Notes: generated from the sequence alone by a model not told the origin. A DNA stretch of 64,000 nucleotides from Tubulanus polymorphus (GCF_964204645.1 NW_027437447.1:48874-112873); one strand, 5' to 3'; positions 9,576 through 20,531 are shown, counted from the first letter of the stretch. Numbers and translations: made by a program.

Positions 9576-9598
9576 ATTTTTATTTTTCAGCTTGAAAG

Positions 9599-11086
9599 AT
9601 GGGTGAAGAAAATAGCGGCGGCGGCACCGGTGTACAAGAAGAATTCAACGATGTTAGTTTGGTCTCTGATGTGAAAAAACCTTTGCTCGAAGATAGAGAC
9701 ACAGAAAATGACGATGAACAAGTGGAAGTGGTGGTAGAGAATGAAGTGAAAGCTCTTCGACAGTCGTCTTTCTACAAATGTCTCCTATACTACGTTCAGA
9801 AATCAGTAAAGGACAAAATTATCGCGCTTCGATTTTTTTCTGTGATAATAGTACTCCTGTTAGTGTTTCTGATAACTATTTCGATTTTTCATGCAAAAGT
9901 GGAAGCCGAAACTTTGCTCGTTTGTCCAGGAAAACCAGAATTACAGACTCTCACGAATTTCACGATAATAATTTTGGTTATATTGAACGCGTGGTACTTG
10001 TTCTACTGGGTAGTGGAAGCTCGGATGTTTATAAAATGCAAAAAGGCTCTTTACAACGAATATAAAAAATGGACTTTGCGTGAATGTAATGATGGTAATC
10101 AATTTTGCAGTGGATATATCGAAAAATGTGATTCTAGTTCTTGTTTTTCCTCTTCCTCGAGTTCAAGTTCTAGTTCCAGTTCCAGTTCTACAAGCTCTGA
10201 TAGCGAATCTGAATTGGTAAAACCGAAAAAGCACAAGAACAAAAAGAAGACCAAACAAAAATCAAAAAAATCAAAGGCAAAAGTGAAAACTGCTGCGAAC
10301 AATGATGTCACGTCTATCGCAACAGCAGATGCAGGAGTTATGGCAAAATCATTTCATCAACGCCTAATGCAAGACATAAACACCCGTGCAAGGGATTTGG
10401 TGAAAAGAATGGCACCAGAATGGCTAACTTGTCACGATCATATAAAATTCATGTGTGAAGATGCGGGTGAGATCATAAAACATGCAAACGACATTAATCT
10501 CATAAGACAACTGGTTAGAATGGGTGAAAAGATTTATGAGATCGAAAAATTGAACAACATAGCATCTAACTCGATTATGTTATGCCCCGGTGATGCGAAT
10601 AAGCCTATAAAGTGTTACATGGCTGATAAATCAGAAATCCCCAACTCTGTCATTCACCTACAGGAATTATCTACGAAAATCAACGCGATCAATCAGCACG
10701 ATAAGAAACACAATTTTCGCACGTTCCCTATGAAGCATGATCAGCAGCGTAACAAAAATAAAAAACACAGCCCTTCGTGGTGTTTGGATATTCTAAAAAC
10801 ACGAGCTGTACTGTGTTGTCGAATAATTTCTCTATTTACGGTGTTGATATGGATTGTAGTGGCAAGTCAGGCAGGAGCTGCTATCGGTGGTGCAGGAATA
10901 GAGAGCAAACTGGCCCATTTGGCCCTGAATTCATCCAAGGATTTAGGTGGTTATGTGAACACAAGTGAAACGTGCAGATGGTCTTATGGCATCAATTGGA
11001 TCGTTATTATTCTTGTTTTAGTCAATAATGCCGTTTTGATATTCCCTCACATCATTTCTGGCTCGAAACCGCATAATTTATTATAA
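9599..11086 (+). CDS. Multispan membrane protein with Ser and Lys tracts
   Basis: The 495-residue protein has four hydrophobic segments, at about 78-97, 120-140, 400-423 and 465-487. There is no cleavable signal peptide. A Ser tract at about 179-203 is followed by a Lys-rich stretch (KKHKNKKKTKQKSKK), so the long middle domain probably faces the cytoplasm or tegument. Its plan resembles the five-segment protein at 35318-36541. Herpesviruses carry multispan envelope proteins such as gM, but I see no specific gM signature. Confidence 0.8.
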   Translation: MGEENSGGGTGVQEEFNDVSLVSDVKKPLLEDRDTENDDEQVEVVVENEVKALRQSSFYKCLLYYVQKSVKDKIIALRFFSVIIVLLLVFLITISIFHAKVEAETLLVCPGKPELQTLTNFTIIILVILNAWYLFYWVVEARMFIKCKKALYNEYKKWTLRECNDGNQFCSGYIEKCDSSSCFSSSSSSSSSSSSSSTSSDSESELVKPKKHKNKKKTKQKSKKSKAKVKTAANNDVTSIATADAGVMAKSFHQRLMQDINTRARDLVKRMAPEWLTCHDHIKFMCEDAGEIIKHANDINLIRQLVRMGEKIYEIEKLNNIASNSIMLCPGDANKPIKCYMADKSEIPNSVIHLQELSTKINAINQHDKKHNFRTFPMKHDQQRNKNKKHSPSWCLDILKTRAVLCCRIISLFTVLIWIVVASQAGAAIGGAGIESKLAHLALNSSKDLGGYVNTSETCRWSYGINWIVIILVLVNNAVLIFPHIISGSKPHNLL

Positions 11087-11099
11087 AAAAATATTTTGT

Positions 11100-11109
11100 G
11101 AAAATTTTC
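11100..11109 (+). terminator. Short 3' element (GAAAATTTTC)
   Basis: The palindrome lies 14 bases after the stop of the membrane protein gene, in the same relative place as the longer elements after other genes. Confidence 0.3.
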
Positions 11110-11148
11110 GAAGAATTTGTCCAACAACCGTAACAAAAATAGTTCCGC

Positions 11149-11156
11149 TATAAAAG
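11149..11156 (+). promoter_or_regulatory. TATA box of the 2079-residue gene
   Basis: TATAAAAG followed by GCGCG stands 80 bases upstream of the ATG at 11237. An ACTTCCTGTTC word follows at about 11215-11225. This placement favours 11237 as the start over the in-frame TTG at 11117. Confidence 0.6.
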
Positions 11157-11236
11157 GCGCGGACCAACATCTCAACAAGTATTTCGTGAAGATATTTCAT
11201 CCAAAAATTTCCCGACTTCCTGTTCAAGAGTCAAAA

Positions 11237-14200
11237 ATGGATAAGCATCTAATAAAGCAAAAAGTGGTAAAAAACACTGCAGGTGGCGGTGGTGCTGCTT
11301 TGACCGGTGGTGATTCTGCGAATTCTGGTGCCGGTGGTGGTAGCGGTGGTGCTGGAGGTGGTAGTGGTGGAAATACCAACCTCATAAATCGCTATACCGA
11401 AAAATCCATCCATCAAATGCGGGCTGACTTGGAAGATGCACACGCTTCTGAGTTCACCTGCATGCAATTCAGAGGATACGCGATCTTATACAACGGCGAA
11501 GTTTTCAAGCATATATCCTCGATGGAAAGAGAGCAGTTCAACGCCCAAATAATCGACGATATTGGTCTAGTGGATGCTGACCTCTTGAATCCTGGTATAC
11601 CCATGATGCCGACAGTTTTAAAACTGAAGCATAATTATCAAAGTCAGTTAAGTGGAGCCACGACCGAATTGACCTTGGCTCAAAATGGATACATAAAACA
11701 GGCATTGATTCTCTCTGGTGCTAGGCATCTTATGAGGGACGTCTATGACCCAAATACCCGCAATGACGGCGAAATCGTATCGACAGGTATCAAAAATGAG
11801 CATCTCATGAAAGTGGCTGAGGTATCAAACGAACATAAGAGACCGTGTCACTACTACTGCTCAGGAACAGGAAACGGCGTGAAAAATGTCAACACTGGTT
11901 TCAGCGATTTTAAAGACATCGGTCTTCTCGATGAGCTTTGGACGAAAAATTTCCCCATGATTACCGAAGAAGAACGTCATAAATACGTGGTGGCTCTTAT
12001 TTTGCCTGAAATCATGACCGCGGAATATTGTCGCGTGTTCGCGAGCAATAGATATTGCGAATTTGAAAAAATCTATCAACAAATGAAGAAAGTCACCGGT
12101 GAAGCTTCAGGTGACGGTGGGGCAGAACCCATGAGCATTGATGGCGAGGAACATGCACAATCATCTGACGGTACTGAAAAAAAGAAGAAAAAATCAAAAA
12201 AATCAAAGTCCAGTGCTGCTGCGAAACCAAAGTCCCTGGAAACGACACCCCTCTACATAAGTACCAATTCCTTTACTGAGAAAATCAGAAATGGAATCCT
12301 TGAAAAACAAAGTGCCGATGATTTCTTCCCTCGAAAAGTGAATACTGATGAAGATCCTGTGGCCAATGCCGGCGAACAACTCCCATTAACCACAGAATGC
12401 GTTATCGCACCGTGCTATTCTGTGGATGACCCCAACCTGAAGCCAGATGAAGTGATCTCGATTGCCGAGAGTGATGCTGCCACCCGTGTGGTACCGAAAC
12501 GATACTTGCAATTCGTTCTGGATTATTTCTCACACCGAAAGGAGGAAATCACACCGATCCCACTTCACCCAAAGCTATATTCCTTCTTCAATGTGATGAA
12601 ATACAACACCTCACCCTCCATGTTTTACCTGGCTCCGTCTGTGGATGATTTGGATATAAGTATGAACAACGATTACTATGCTCACGTGGTTCTGCCTGCG
12701 AAAATGGAAAGAGAACAGCACATCATAGATCTCTACTGTCTCTACAAACAAGTGCCACAGACGTCTCGGGTATCTTTGATCGACAAGAAGGCAATGTTGA
12801 TTACCAAAGATACCCTGTCCAGTGCAATACCTGTCCACTCGCTGCGAAATGGTCGTGGGGAAAGGGATCTCTACGGAAATGAGCGTTACATCCAACCTAA
12901 TGGAAAGATGTACGATCCCAGTGTGAAACTTGAGAATGAAAGTATGGACAAAAAGAAGAAACGAATCGAAGTAGAGAAAAACAGAGCAGAATTCCCAGAG
13001 CGAGAGAGAGACTCGATAAATCAAAATCTACGTGTCATGTTGGACGACGTGCAGCAGAATGGTGTCTACAACCCCGAAACCGATGAAAGAATTCCCTTCG
13101 AAAATTTGACGAAAGAGCAGAGGGAAGTGATTGTGTTAGACACAAAGCAAATGATCGCTAAACTGGGTTACGGCATGGACGTCAGGATCCTCATGGACCA
13201 GACATCGTCGATCTATGCCGAACGTGCCCTCCTGGACGTCCAGAAAGGTCACCTCTCCTACTCGATGATAGCGAGCGGAGGTAACTTCAGAACTAAACGA
13301 AACATGACGAATCAACCATCCATTTACGATGAGATCATCAAACGTGGTGGACTGGATGAATTCGGCGATATTCCAATTGACAAAATCAATGAAATCTTCG
13401 TGGAGAAAAAATATGCTCTCAACAACACCAAGACCTACGTTACGTTCAACTCGTTCAAAATGAGATCTATCACTGACTTCCTGTTCAACAAAGTGGCCAA
13501 AAGGAATGTTGCAACCTTCCGAAATGTTCTCAACAGACTTTACCTGTTCGCTTCTGAAGACGGAAAAGTGGATCTCTTCGTACAGCCGAAAAATGACGCT
13601 AGTGGCACGACTGCAACGATGACCTTCGATGCTCTCATCAACAAGTTGAAGAAAAAAGACGGTGGAAAAAAGGGCAAATCTGCGTCGGCGGCGACTGAAG
13701 AAACTTTTACTACGGGATCCGGTGAGGGTGACGACATCTCTGATGACATCTCTTGTGATCAAGACGGCGGCGATGTAGCAATGGAAAGCCCCTGTCCTAT
13801 GTGTAAATCAGGTCTTCCGTTCTTCGATATGAAAGAGAAACGGATGTGTCCATGTGCCTTATTCGCGGTGGCTCTGAACAAAAGTCAAGGCTTCACGATG
13901 CGAATTAACAACATCATCAACGCCCTGTACTCGTTCATCGAGACCTTCAACAACAGCCCGAATTCTCGTGCCAGTGTGCTGGACAAGCAAAGGAAGTCAT
14001 ACAAGATGTCCCAGCCGATAATTTGCAAGACTGCGAAAAACACCACCAACCGATTTGGCAACATGAGTGTCATCCACGAGAACAAAGACGGATTCAAATG
14101 GAAATCGAAGAAAAACAAGAAAAAAGACAGCTCAAACGCCACGCCATCTACCGGTGCAGATGCGAACAACACGAATGGTGACAGCGCTGAGAAAACAAAT

Positions 14201-17200
14201 GCCCAAGACCAGACAGCGGCTACAAATCCGAGCAACGGCAGCGGTACTGAAGGCAGTACTGGCGCCTCTACAGAAAATGCCAATTCCACAACCACACCCA
14301 CCACTAACACCGGCTCCAACACAGGTGAAAAAACAGACTACGAAAGGAGAATTCAGTTCCAAAAACTGACGAGTGAAGTTTACTCGAATATGTCTCTCTT
14401 CAAAGAAGATCGCATCCAGTCAATGCTCGAAGGCAATCTCAAGGACAACGCGAAGCAGGCATTCTTTAAGTTTGCCAAAGACTCTGACTGTAACATGTCC
14501 GTACAGAAATGTGTTCTCATGGCCATTACCAATGTCTGCAAATCTGTCTTCGAAACGGATATTATGATCCAACTAGTATCGGAGACTATTCTCGATAGTG
14601 AGAAATCTGCTGCTGGTCTACTGGAAGCAATATTGGAGATGAAGGATGAAGCTCTGCGAAAAATGAAAGCTAATGTCGACAAGAAAAACAGTAAAGCCTC
14701 AAAGGCCGCCCAGTGCCGTAGAAGACGACGTCGTGACGAATCCAGCGACGAATCCGACGATTCTGAAAGTGAACAACCTGAGAAGAAAAAGGCCAAAAAA
14801 GAAGAAGGATCAGACGGTGGTGGTGATTCCGGTAGCGGTGATGAGAAATCGAAAAAAATTGAAGTTGATGAAGCTGCTGCACCCTCCCTACTGTCCATCG
14901 ATGACAATTACCCGTGCATTGTTGGTACGTTGAAGTTTGTGATTCGAATCAAGTCTATTCTGCGATTGAAAATGAACTGTGGTCTCGAATGGACAGATGA
15001 GGAGAAACTGCTTGACCAGCGAATAGATACCCACTGTAAGCACTGGATCGAAGATGTGCTACAGCCGTGTTTTTTCAACGTGAACCAGGAATTGGATCCC
15101 AAGACAAACAAAGTTCAATTCGCCACAACATTCATGACCGTGATAAAGGAAGTTATGCGCGACGACCTTCGCATGTTCCAAATCGGCGTTTTAAGGCAGT
15201 TTTTGGAGAACCTCATTCATTTCACCGGCGACACTTTCCGCGATATAGCATCCCAACTGGGTATGAACATCGAAGAACTCATGATTGACGTGTACGACGA
15301 GAAAATCTCGCTTCAGTCTGAAAAGAAGGAAGATAAGGAACTGAAACGTCGCCTTATGGGATTCTCCTGCCCCCTATTGGTGTCCAGTCAAATTCTCGGT
15401 TCGTCTATGATCAACGAAAATCACACTTACGTCCGTCACTTCTGTGCCACAGACGGCATTCAAAATGGACTGAGTTTGGAAGCCAACAGCTATCATGACG
15501 TGTTGAAAAAGGAAAACAAGGGAGGTCCTTGCCAAGCTATGATTTCCACAAGCAATATTCCCATGAGATTCTGCGAAATCATAGACCATCGTAATATCGA
15601 GGCAGATGAAGAAGAGTTGCGAAACGAAGTCAAGAAAGAAAATGCTGCTACTAAACAGAAGTCGAAAAAGAACGAGAAAAAAGCTGCTGAAAGTGACGAA
15701 GAGGACGATGATGAAGAGGAGGAAGATGGCTACGTACCGAAAAAGTCTCTCACAGCGGTTTATCGTGTGGCAAAGGGAAGAAAACTTCCAGAGCTGATAA
15801 TGTCACAAAAGCACGAACCCTCACAGAAAGTATCACTCAGCTGCGGTGTGTTGCCATTCTACGTTGTCGGCACAAATCAGATGTTCGAAACAGACTGGGA
15901 TGCCTTGGAGGAAGAAAATGATAAAATGAAAGAACTAGGTATCCCCAATGACCAGAAAACAAGTTCCATGTGCCACGTTAACAAGTGGTCATCGGATTAT
16001 GTCTCCAAAAAGAACGGTGGTGGCGCTGCTGGTGGTAGTATGTGTGGTGATAACGGCGGATCTGATGATATAGTTTCCCTGTACATGGACATGCAGCGAC
16101 AGAAAGAAATGCAGTCTCAAATGGAATGTATGGAATCTGACATGGCTGGTGGTGGCGGCGGCGGCGCAGGAGTTTCGGCTACAGCGAAAATGAACAGAAC
16201 AGATAAACGAATGATCAACACGTGGAACGCCATGACCATGGGTGATAGTATGTACGAGCCGAAAAGAAGCCTGGGCGGCTCGTTTGCAGAAATCAACGAA
16301 CTTCTCAAGCAGAAGGGAATGAGACCGGATAGATTCAGTTGCAAAAATTTTGCAAACCCTACAGAATTGTCGAAAGCCGCCGAAGACGTGTCTAGATTCT
16401 TCATTCAACAAAAACAGACCAGGGGTGCATACCGTCAAATGGACTGGCTTATTGGACAAATAATCTTCGAGATGAGACACGTCTACGTCTGCGCTATGGG
16501 CTTGCAGACTGAAACCTCCGGGAGATTCGACTACTATCTGAGACGTGCTGTAGCCAACCCCTCTTTCTTAGATAACTCTATGAAATCCGATACACTCCTC
16601 AAAGCTTACCTGGAGAGTGATAATAGCACTGCGGGACAACTGCACGCACTCTTCGCACTCATTAAACAGTACGATGTTGCAAACCCCACCACGAAGCAGG
16701 AAACAGTCAAAGGCCATGCCCAAGAACTAAAAGCTGAGTTGATTGACATTTTCGTGCTCTATTTGCTGAATACCAACGAGGTAAAGTCTGTTCACAACAG
16801 AGTCAGTCAATTTAGGACCTGCTACGCGCTAGGACTCGACAAGAAGATGGATATGTCCGATACCAGCATATTGGGTCAGAAATGTGTCGGATCCAATATC
16901 GCCGTGGCCAACATGACCCAGAAATCATATCCCGGAACAGGAAATTACTATAACATGTTGGACGTCTGCCAACCACCAAACGAATACGAAGGCTACAAGG
17001 CTGTTCAGCAAATTACCGAAAATAAGTCCTTCAGCGGTGCACCGCCAGCAAATGTGATTATGGTTCGACCGCTGACGGCGTGCTACGGATCCAGAGGTGA
17101 AGGCGTCAAGAATACCAAATGGTCATGCGAGGAAAACATTTTCGATACGATCACTTCTATGGTGTCTGCATACGAATTGACACAAGCATTGGAAACAGAT

Positions 17201-17476
17201 GAAATTACCATCGAAAGGGTTGCTACCACCATCTACAACAGATCATTCACCACCTACGAAGCCCAATACATCGCTGATAACTACCAAGAGATGCTGTGTG
17301 TGTTCTCCGGAGTCTACGACAATCTGCGAAGTGGTGATAACGAATACGAAATGATGGCCTTTGAGAACGATGTATTCAAGCCAATCTATAGGGAAATGTG
17401 CGCTCAACACAACGTACTAGCCAAAATGCCGGGTGACATTATCGAAGAGGAGGAGATAGAGGAGCTTGTATTCTAA
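11237..17476 (+). CDS. Very large structural-type protein, capsid or tegument candidate
   Basis: From the ATG at 11237 the protein has 2079 residues. The frame is open upstream to 11117 but lacks an ATG there, and a TATA box lies in that stretch. After a Gly/Ala/Ser-rich N-terminus it has long globular blocks separated by low-complexity linkers: KKKKKSKKSKSS near 325, a Thr/Asn/Gly linker near 1030-1080, RRRRRR followed by an acidic Ser stretch near 1200, and EEDDDEEEE near 1535. A four-Cys cluster, CPMCKSGLPFFDMKEKRMCP, near residue 855 could bind zinc. There is no signal peptide or membrane segment. The size and position upstream of glycoprotein and terminase genes fit either the major capsid protein or a giant tegument protein. 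I cannot decide between them. Confidence 0.8.
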   Translation: MDKHLIKQKVVKNTAGGGGAALTGGDSANSGAGGGSGGAGGGSGGNTNLINRYTEKSIHQMRADLEDAHASEFTCMQFRGYAILYNGEVFKHISSMEREQFNAQIIDDIGLVDADLLNPGIPMMPTVLKLKHNYQSQLSGATTELTLAQNGYIKQALILSGARHLMRDVYDPNTRNDGEIVSTGIKNEHLMKVAEVSNEHKRPCHYYCSGTGNGVKNVNTGFSDFKDIGLLDELWTKNFPMITEEERHKYVVALILPEIMTAEYCRVFASNRYCEFEKIYQQMKKVTGEASGDGGAEPMSIDGEEHAQSSDGTEKKKKKSKKSKSSAAAKPKSLETTPLYISTNSFTEKIRNGILEKQSADDFFPRKVNTDEDPVANAGEQLPLTTECVIAPCYSVDDPNLKPDEVISIAESDAATRVVPKRYLQFVLDYFSHRKEEITPIPLHPKLYSFFNVMKYNTSPSMFYLAPSVDDLDISMNNDYYAHVVLPAKMEREQHIIDLYCLYKQVPQTSRVSLIDKKAMLITKDTLSSAIPVHSLRNGRGERDLYGNERYIQPNGKMYDPSVKLENESMDKKKKRIEVEKNRAEFPERERDSINQNLRVMLDDVQQNGVYNPETDERIPFENLTKEQREVIVLDTKQMIAKLGYGMDVRILMDQTSSIYAERALLDVQKGHLSYSMIASGGNFRTKRNMTNQPSIYDEIIKRGGLDEFGDIPIDKINEIFVEKKYALNNTKTYVTFNSFKMRSITDFLFNKVAKRNVATFRNVLNRLYLFASEDGKVDLFVQPKNDASGTTATMTFDALINKLKKKDGGKKGKSASAATEETFTTGSGEGDDISDDISCDQDGGDVAMESPCPMCKSGLPFFDMKEKRMCPCALFAVALNKSQGFTMRINNIINALYSFIETFNNSPNSRASVLDKQRKSYKMSQPIICKTAKNTTNRFGNMSVIHENKDGFKWKSKKNKKKDSSNATPSTGADANNTNGDSAEKTNAQDQTAATNPSNGSGTEGSTGASTENANSTTTPTTNTGSNTGEKTDYERRIQFQKLTSEVYSNMSLFKEDRIQSMLEGNLKDNAKQAFFKFAKDSDCNMSVQKCVLMAITNVCKSVFETDIMIQLVSETILDSEKSAAGLLEAILEMKDEALRKMKANVDKKNSKASKAAQCRRRRRRDESSDESDDSESEQPEKKKAKKEEGSDGGGDSGSGDEKSKKIEVDEAAAPSLLSIDDNYPCIVGTLKFVIRIKSILRLKMNCGLEWTDEEKLLDQRIDTHCKHWIEDVLQPCFFNVNQELDPKTNKVQFATTFMTVIKEVMRDDLRMFQIGVLRQFLENLIHFTGDTFRDIASQLGMNIEELMIDVYDEKISLQSEKKEDKELKRRLMGFSCPLLVSSQILGSSMINENHTYVRHFCATDGIQNGLSLEANSYHDVLKKENKGGPCQAMISTSNIPMRFCEIIDHRNIEADEEELRNEVKKENAATKQKSKKNEKKAAESDEEDDDEEEEDGYVPKKSLTAVYRVAKGRKLPELIMSQKHEPSQKVSLSCGVLPFYVVGTNQMFETDWDALEEENDKMKELGIPNDQKTSSMCHVNKWSSDYVSKKNGGGAAGGSMCGDNGGSDDIVSLYMDMQRQKEMQSQMECMESDMAGGGGGGAGVSATAKMNRTDKRMINTWNAMTMGDSMYEPKRSLGGSFAEINELLKQKGMRPDRFSCKNFANPTELSKAAEDVSRFFIQQKQTRGAYRQMDWLIGQIIFEMRHVYVCAMGLQTETSGRFDYYLRRAVANPSFLDNSMKSDTLLKAYLESDNSTAGQLHALFALIKQYDVANPTTKQETVKGHAQELKAELIDIFVLYLLNTNEVKSVHNRVSQFRTCYALGLDKKMDMSDTSILGQKCVGSNIAVANMTQKSYPGTGNYYNMLDVCQPPNEYEGYKAVQQITENKSFSGAPPANVIMVRPLTACYGSRGEGVKNTKWSCEENIFDTITSMVSAYELTQALETDEITIERVATTIYNRSFTTYEAQYIADNYQEMLCVFSGVYDNLRSGDNEYEMMAFENDVFKPIYREMCAQHNVLAKMPGDIIEEEEIEELVF

Positions 17477-17963
17477 TTATTATAGAACTTTAACTTCCTG
17501 TTTCAAAACATGATTCTGAACAAGAAGTTTTTAGAAAATTTTGTGCACTTGATATGTGAAATGACATTTCGGGGCCTAACCCTGGGCAAATGGATTTGTA
17601 ATAATGTCGTGCGTTATGAAAACATGTTATATCGAACTTTACACGAAATTCGATGGTCAAATAAACTTGCTGTGAAAATTTTTCTACCAAAATTGTAAGT
17701 TTCCAATACATTTCTAACTTCCTGTTTCTCAATTAAAACCAAAATGGCTAAGGTTGATCACTTACAGCACTAACCCTTGACAATAAAGTTGATTTCATTA
17801 TACCCTACTGCATATTGTATTAAATTTTCAGCGAACTCGATGATCAAATAAAAATTTCAGAAAAACTTAGAAAATTTTCACAGGTTTCATACAAAGCTAA
17901 CTTCCTGTTTATGAATGAAAATTTGTATCAACATTTATTTCGTAATAAAACGTATTGTACAAA
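17477..17963. other. Shared 3' region of convergent genes
   Basis: The stretch holds ACTTCCTGTTT words (about 17492, 17720 and 17902), AATAAA-type signals for the plus-strand gene (17781 and 17847) and GAAAATTTT words. Short frames here (17490-17732 minus, 17510-17698 plus) lack coding character. Confidence 0.5.
17865..17879 (-). terminator. 3' element after the glycoprotein gene
   Basis: On the minus strand it reads GAAAATTTTCTAAGT, about 85 bases beyond the stop at 17964, in the same orientation as the other 3' elements. Confidence 0.35.
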
Positions 17964-20429
17964 TTAATAATCATACATGAGTAGTTCGTGTTCGCCTGAA
18001 AAGTTCACTTTCTTCTTTCCTGTTGTCTTGTTTTTGGTTTTCTTTTTCAATTTTTTCCATTTTGATGTTTGTTGTTGTTTAGAAACAGTGGTGCTTGTAT
18101 CTTTTTCGCTGTGTACGGTTCGAAGTTTCTTCAACAGTGTCACTGGTATACAACCCGGGTTGTACGTGGCTAGAAACATCAACAGCGAAATAGCAAATGC
18201 CGAGCCTGCCAAAATCAGCGGCAGTGCGTCTATAATCTTGTCCATACCTGGAATAAAACTCAACAGGTCCTTCAGCGCTTTGATTCCACCTTTAGAATTA
18301 TCGTAGGCCTTCAACTTGGAAAAATCGGCGGCTATGTTTAAGCTCTTCTGAATATCCTTGCCCCAAGCCTTCATCTTTTTCTTCTGTAATACCGCTGCTT
18401 TGGACATGTTCGTAGCAAAGGTATTTACCCTAGACACGATATCATCCAATGGCATGTCGTAGGCTAATTTGTGAACCTTAATAGGCTGCATCAGTTGTGA
18501 AAAGGTAGGCCATATGGTGTTTGCATCGCTCAACGCATTTCCCGTTATCGATTTCATACCTTCTTTCACATATTTACCAATATCTGCAAAGGTGTGAACC
18601 AGAAAAGCGTTAATCGGTGAAAAATACGAAGACTTTGTGACAGCCTGATCTGCGACGTCTATCGTGGAAGGCAGTACGAAATCTTTGGTCGACAGATCGC
18701 AGTTGTTGGGTATTCTCATGAGCGTCATCGGTTGGGGAGGGATGTCAACGGGCGATTTTTCCATACCGGTTTTTGATTTACACGTTAACGTCCATATGTC
18801 ATCTATTCTCGAACTTGCGTGAATAAGGTAGGTGTTACTGTGGCCAATTTGTATTGCACTTCCTGCCCACGGCAAATGGCTGTGTAAAAACGTGCACTTT
18901 TCGTGTATCACTTTAATATTGTTCTTTTTCAGCGCCGTTGCGCACGTCTCCGAAATGACTGACTCGGTTAGCGTGGGAATGATGTATTGACACACTCTCA
19001 GTGTTCCGCTGTTAGCCGAATCGTATTGGCACGACTGAAAATAATCGTGGTCCATTTCGACAAAGAACAATGTATCTTTCGTGAAAGCGATATAATCGGG
19101 TAAACCGACAATTTTCGTGCTTCCCACATTCAATGGGTCAAATTTCGTGTCTTTCGGTATTTTCGTACTCACAGAAGGCTTCTTTATACCAGTATTCACC
19201 GGTACACGAAAACTGCTGACCTTATAGACATCCAGAAGACTGCTTTTCACATACAACGGTATGGTAATACTGACTACGATCATATTTTTAGTTCTGGTAT
19301 AACTAACCAAATTTTTGGCCTGGTAATAGAAACTGGGGTTCTTGTGAATTATTTGGATGTCTTGAGAAGACAAATCTTTCGTACCCTTGATTTTTGCATC
19401 AACATAGTCAATGATTTGTTGCATTTTTTTTACCGGGATTAACTCAGAGGACAGGTAGCCTTCCAATAATTTTGTAATACCACGTCCATACTGATACACT
19501 TCCATTAATTGACGATTGCAGTTGATATTGTAGCCAAAAATTGTAGGGTATATCTGAGTGTACATTTTATCCAAGACCAAGTCCAAGTATTCGATTTGCT
19601 TATTAATCAGTTTGTTCGTAGCAGCATCTTGTTTTGCAAGTTGCACCAGAGCATTATTACTCTGCGTTATTTCGTTTTTTATGTTCGTACTGCCCTTTTT
19701 CAGATTCTCTAGACTACTTTCGTAGAAAACTTCTGTTGCCTGGACGTTATCCTCATATGATTGTATACCCTTCTCCGTATTTTCGAAAGCCTTATTCAGG
19801 ACACCGATTTGACTACCGATTTTATTGATTTTGTCCATACCAGGAATACCGAAGAGTCCGCTGCGAATTTTATCTATGAGATAACCGCCAGGGGTGTGAG
19901 AGATGAACGTGCCGATGTTGCTGACCACGTGGTGTGCATCGGGAATATCTCTTTTCTTCCGTTTCCGCAGCGTTTTGGGGTGTTCATTCGCTACATTCGA
20001 CTGTTTTGTGTCTAATTCGAGGAAGGGAATCATTTCTATCATCGGTTGGTAAAAATTTTGCGTCGGGTCAGGAAAGCGATACGTACATTTCATTACAGTA
20101 GAATCAATCATACGGTTTATCATCATACATTTCGTGTTTTTCAACGCCTCCGAAGTTTCACAATTGGGTATTACAGGCATACCGAATCCTTTAAAATAAT
20201 CCCATGCGTCTATGAAGAATTTAGGCATCGGTATACCGACCGTGTAAATAAAATCGGTTTCACTACCACCGAGAAGTACTTCACCAACGCGATTGAACAT
20301 GACACCATAATTTTGTCTCATGATCACATTTTCTGGGCTGTCTGGGTTATCTGGTTTTGCAAGCGTTCTACTGACGTGAGATACAGCCGCCAGCATTACC
20401 CACACCATAACCACAAACGTCCTCAACAT
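17964..20429 (-). CDS. Envelope glycoprotein with furin site, probable membrane fusion protein
   Basis: The 821-residue protein starts with a signal peptide (about 1-24). A furin-type site, RKRKKR, lies at 155-160. The sequence after it is Gly/hydrophobic-rich and fusion-peptide-like (about 165-200), then becomes a long helical, heptad-rich stretch (about 200-300). A Cys-containing ectodomain follows, then a membrane segment near 735-757 and a Lys-rich cytoplasmic tail ending MYDY. A short peptide, IPGMDKI, appears both just after the cleavage region and before the membrane segment. This order is typical of class I-like fusion proteins such as the baculovirus F type and differs from what I know of herpesvirus gB. 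Function in entry is inferred from architecture only. Confidence 0.8.
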   Translation of the reverse strand: MLRTFVVMVWVMLAAVSHVSRTLAKPDNPDSPENVIMRQNYGVMFNRVGEVLLGGSETDFIYTVGIPMPKFFIDAWDYFKGFGMPVIPNCETSEALKNTKCMMINRMIDSTVMKCTYRFPDPTQNFYQPMIEMIPFLELDTKQSNVANEHPKTLRKRKKRDIPDAHHVVSNIGTFISHTPGGYLIDKIRSGLFGIPGMDKINKIGSQIGVLNKAFENTEKGIQSYEDNVQATEVFYESSLENLKKGSTNIKNEITQSNNALVQLAKQDAATNKLINKQIEYLDLVLDKMYTQIYPTIFGYNINCNRQLMEVYQYGRGITKLLEGYLSSELIPVKKMQQIIDYVDAKIKGTKDLSSQDIQIIHKNPSFYYQAKNLVSYTRTKNMIVVSITIPLYVKSSLLDVYKVSSFRVPVNTGIKKPSVSTKIPKDTKFDPLNVGSTKIVGLPDYIAFTKDTLFFVEMDHDYFQSCQYDSANSGTLRVCQYIIPTLTESVISETCATALKKNNIKVIHEKCTFLHSHLPWAGSAIQIGHSNTYLIHASSRIDDIWTLTCKSKTGMEKSPVDIPPQPMTLMRIPNNCDLSTKDFVLPSTIDVADQAVTKSSYFSPINAFLVHTFADIGKYVKEGMKSITGNALSDANTIWPTFSQLMQPIKVHKLAYDMPLDDIVSRVNTFATNMSKAAVLQKKKMKAWGKDIQKSLNIAADFSKLKAYDNSKGGIKALKDLLSFIPGMDKIIDALPLILAGSAFAISLLMFLATYNPGCIPVTLLKKLRTVHSEKDTSTTVSKQQQTSKWKKLKKKTKNKTTGKKKVNFSGEHELLMYDY

Positions 20430-20531
20430 CCTTAACTTTATGATTTTTTACCATCAGGCTGTTTTTCTATGAGAGGAAATAAATACCATAGTTGAAAACC
20501 CTGACGCCATCGCCATCGCAGCAGCAGAGTT
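20430..20531. promoter_or_regulatory. Divergent promoter region of glycoprotein and terminase genes
   Basis: Only 102 bases separate the two ATGs. It is AT-rich, with a TATTTATTTC-type sequence on the minus strand, and must serve both directions. Confidence 0.45.

Noticed and set aside
11117-11236. Upstream extension of the 2079-residue protein
   Set aside because: The only start there is TTG and the stretch contains a TATA box, so the ATG at 11237 is preferred.
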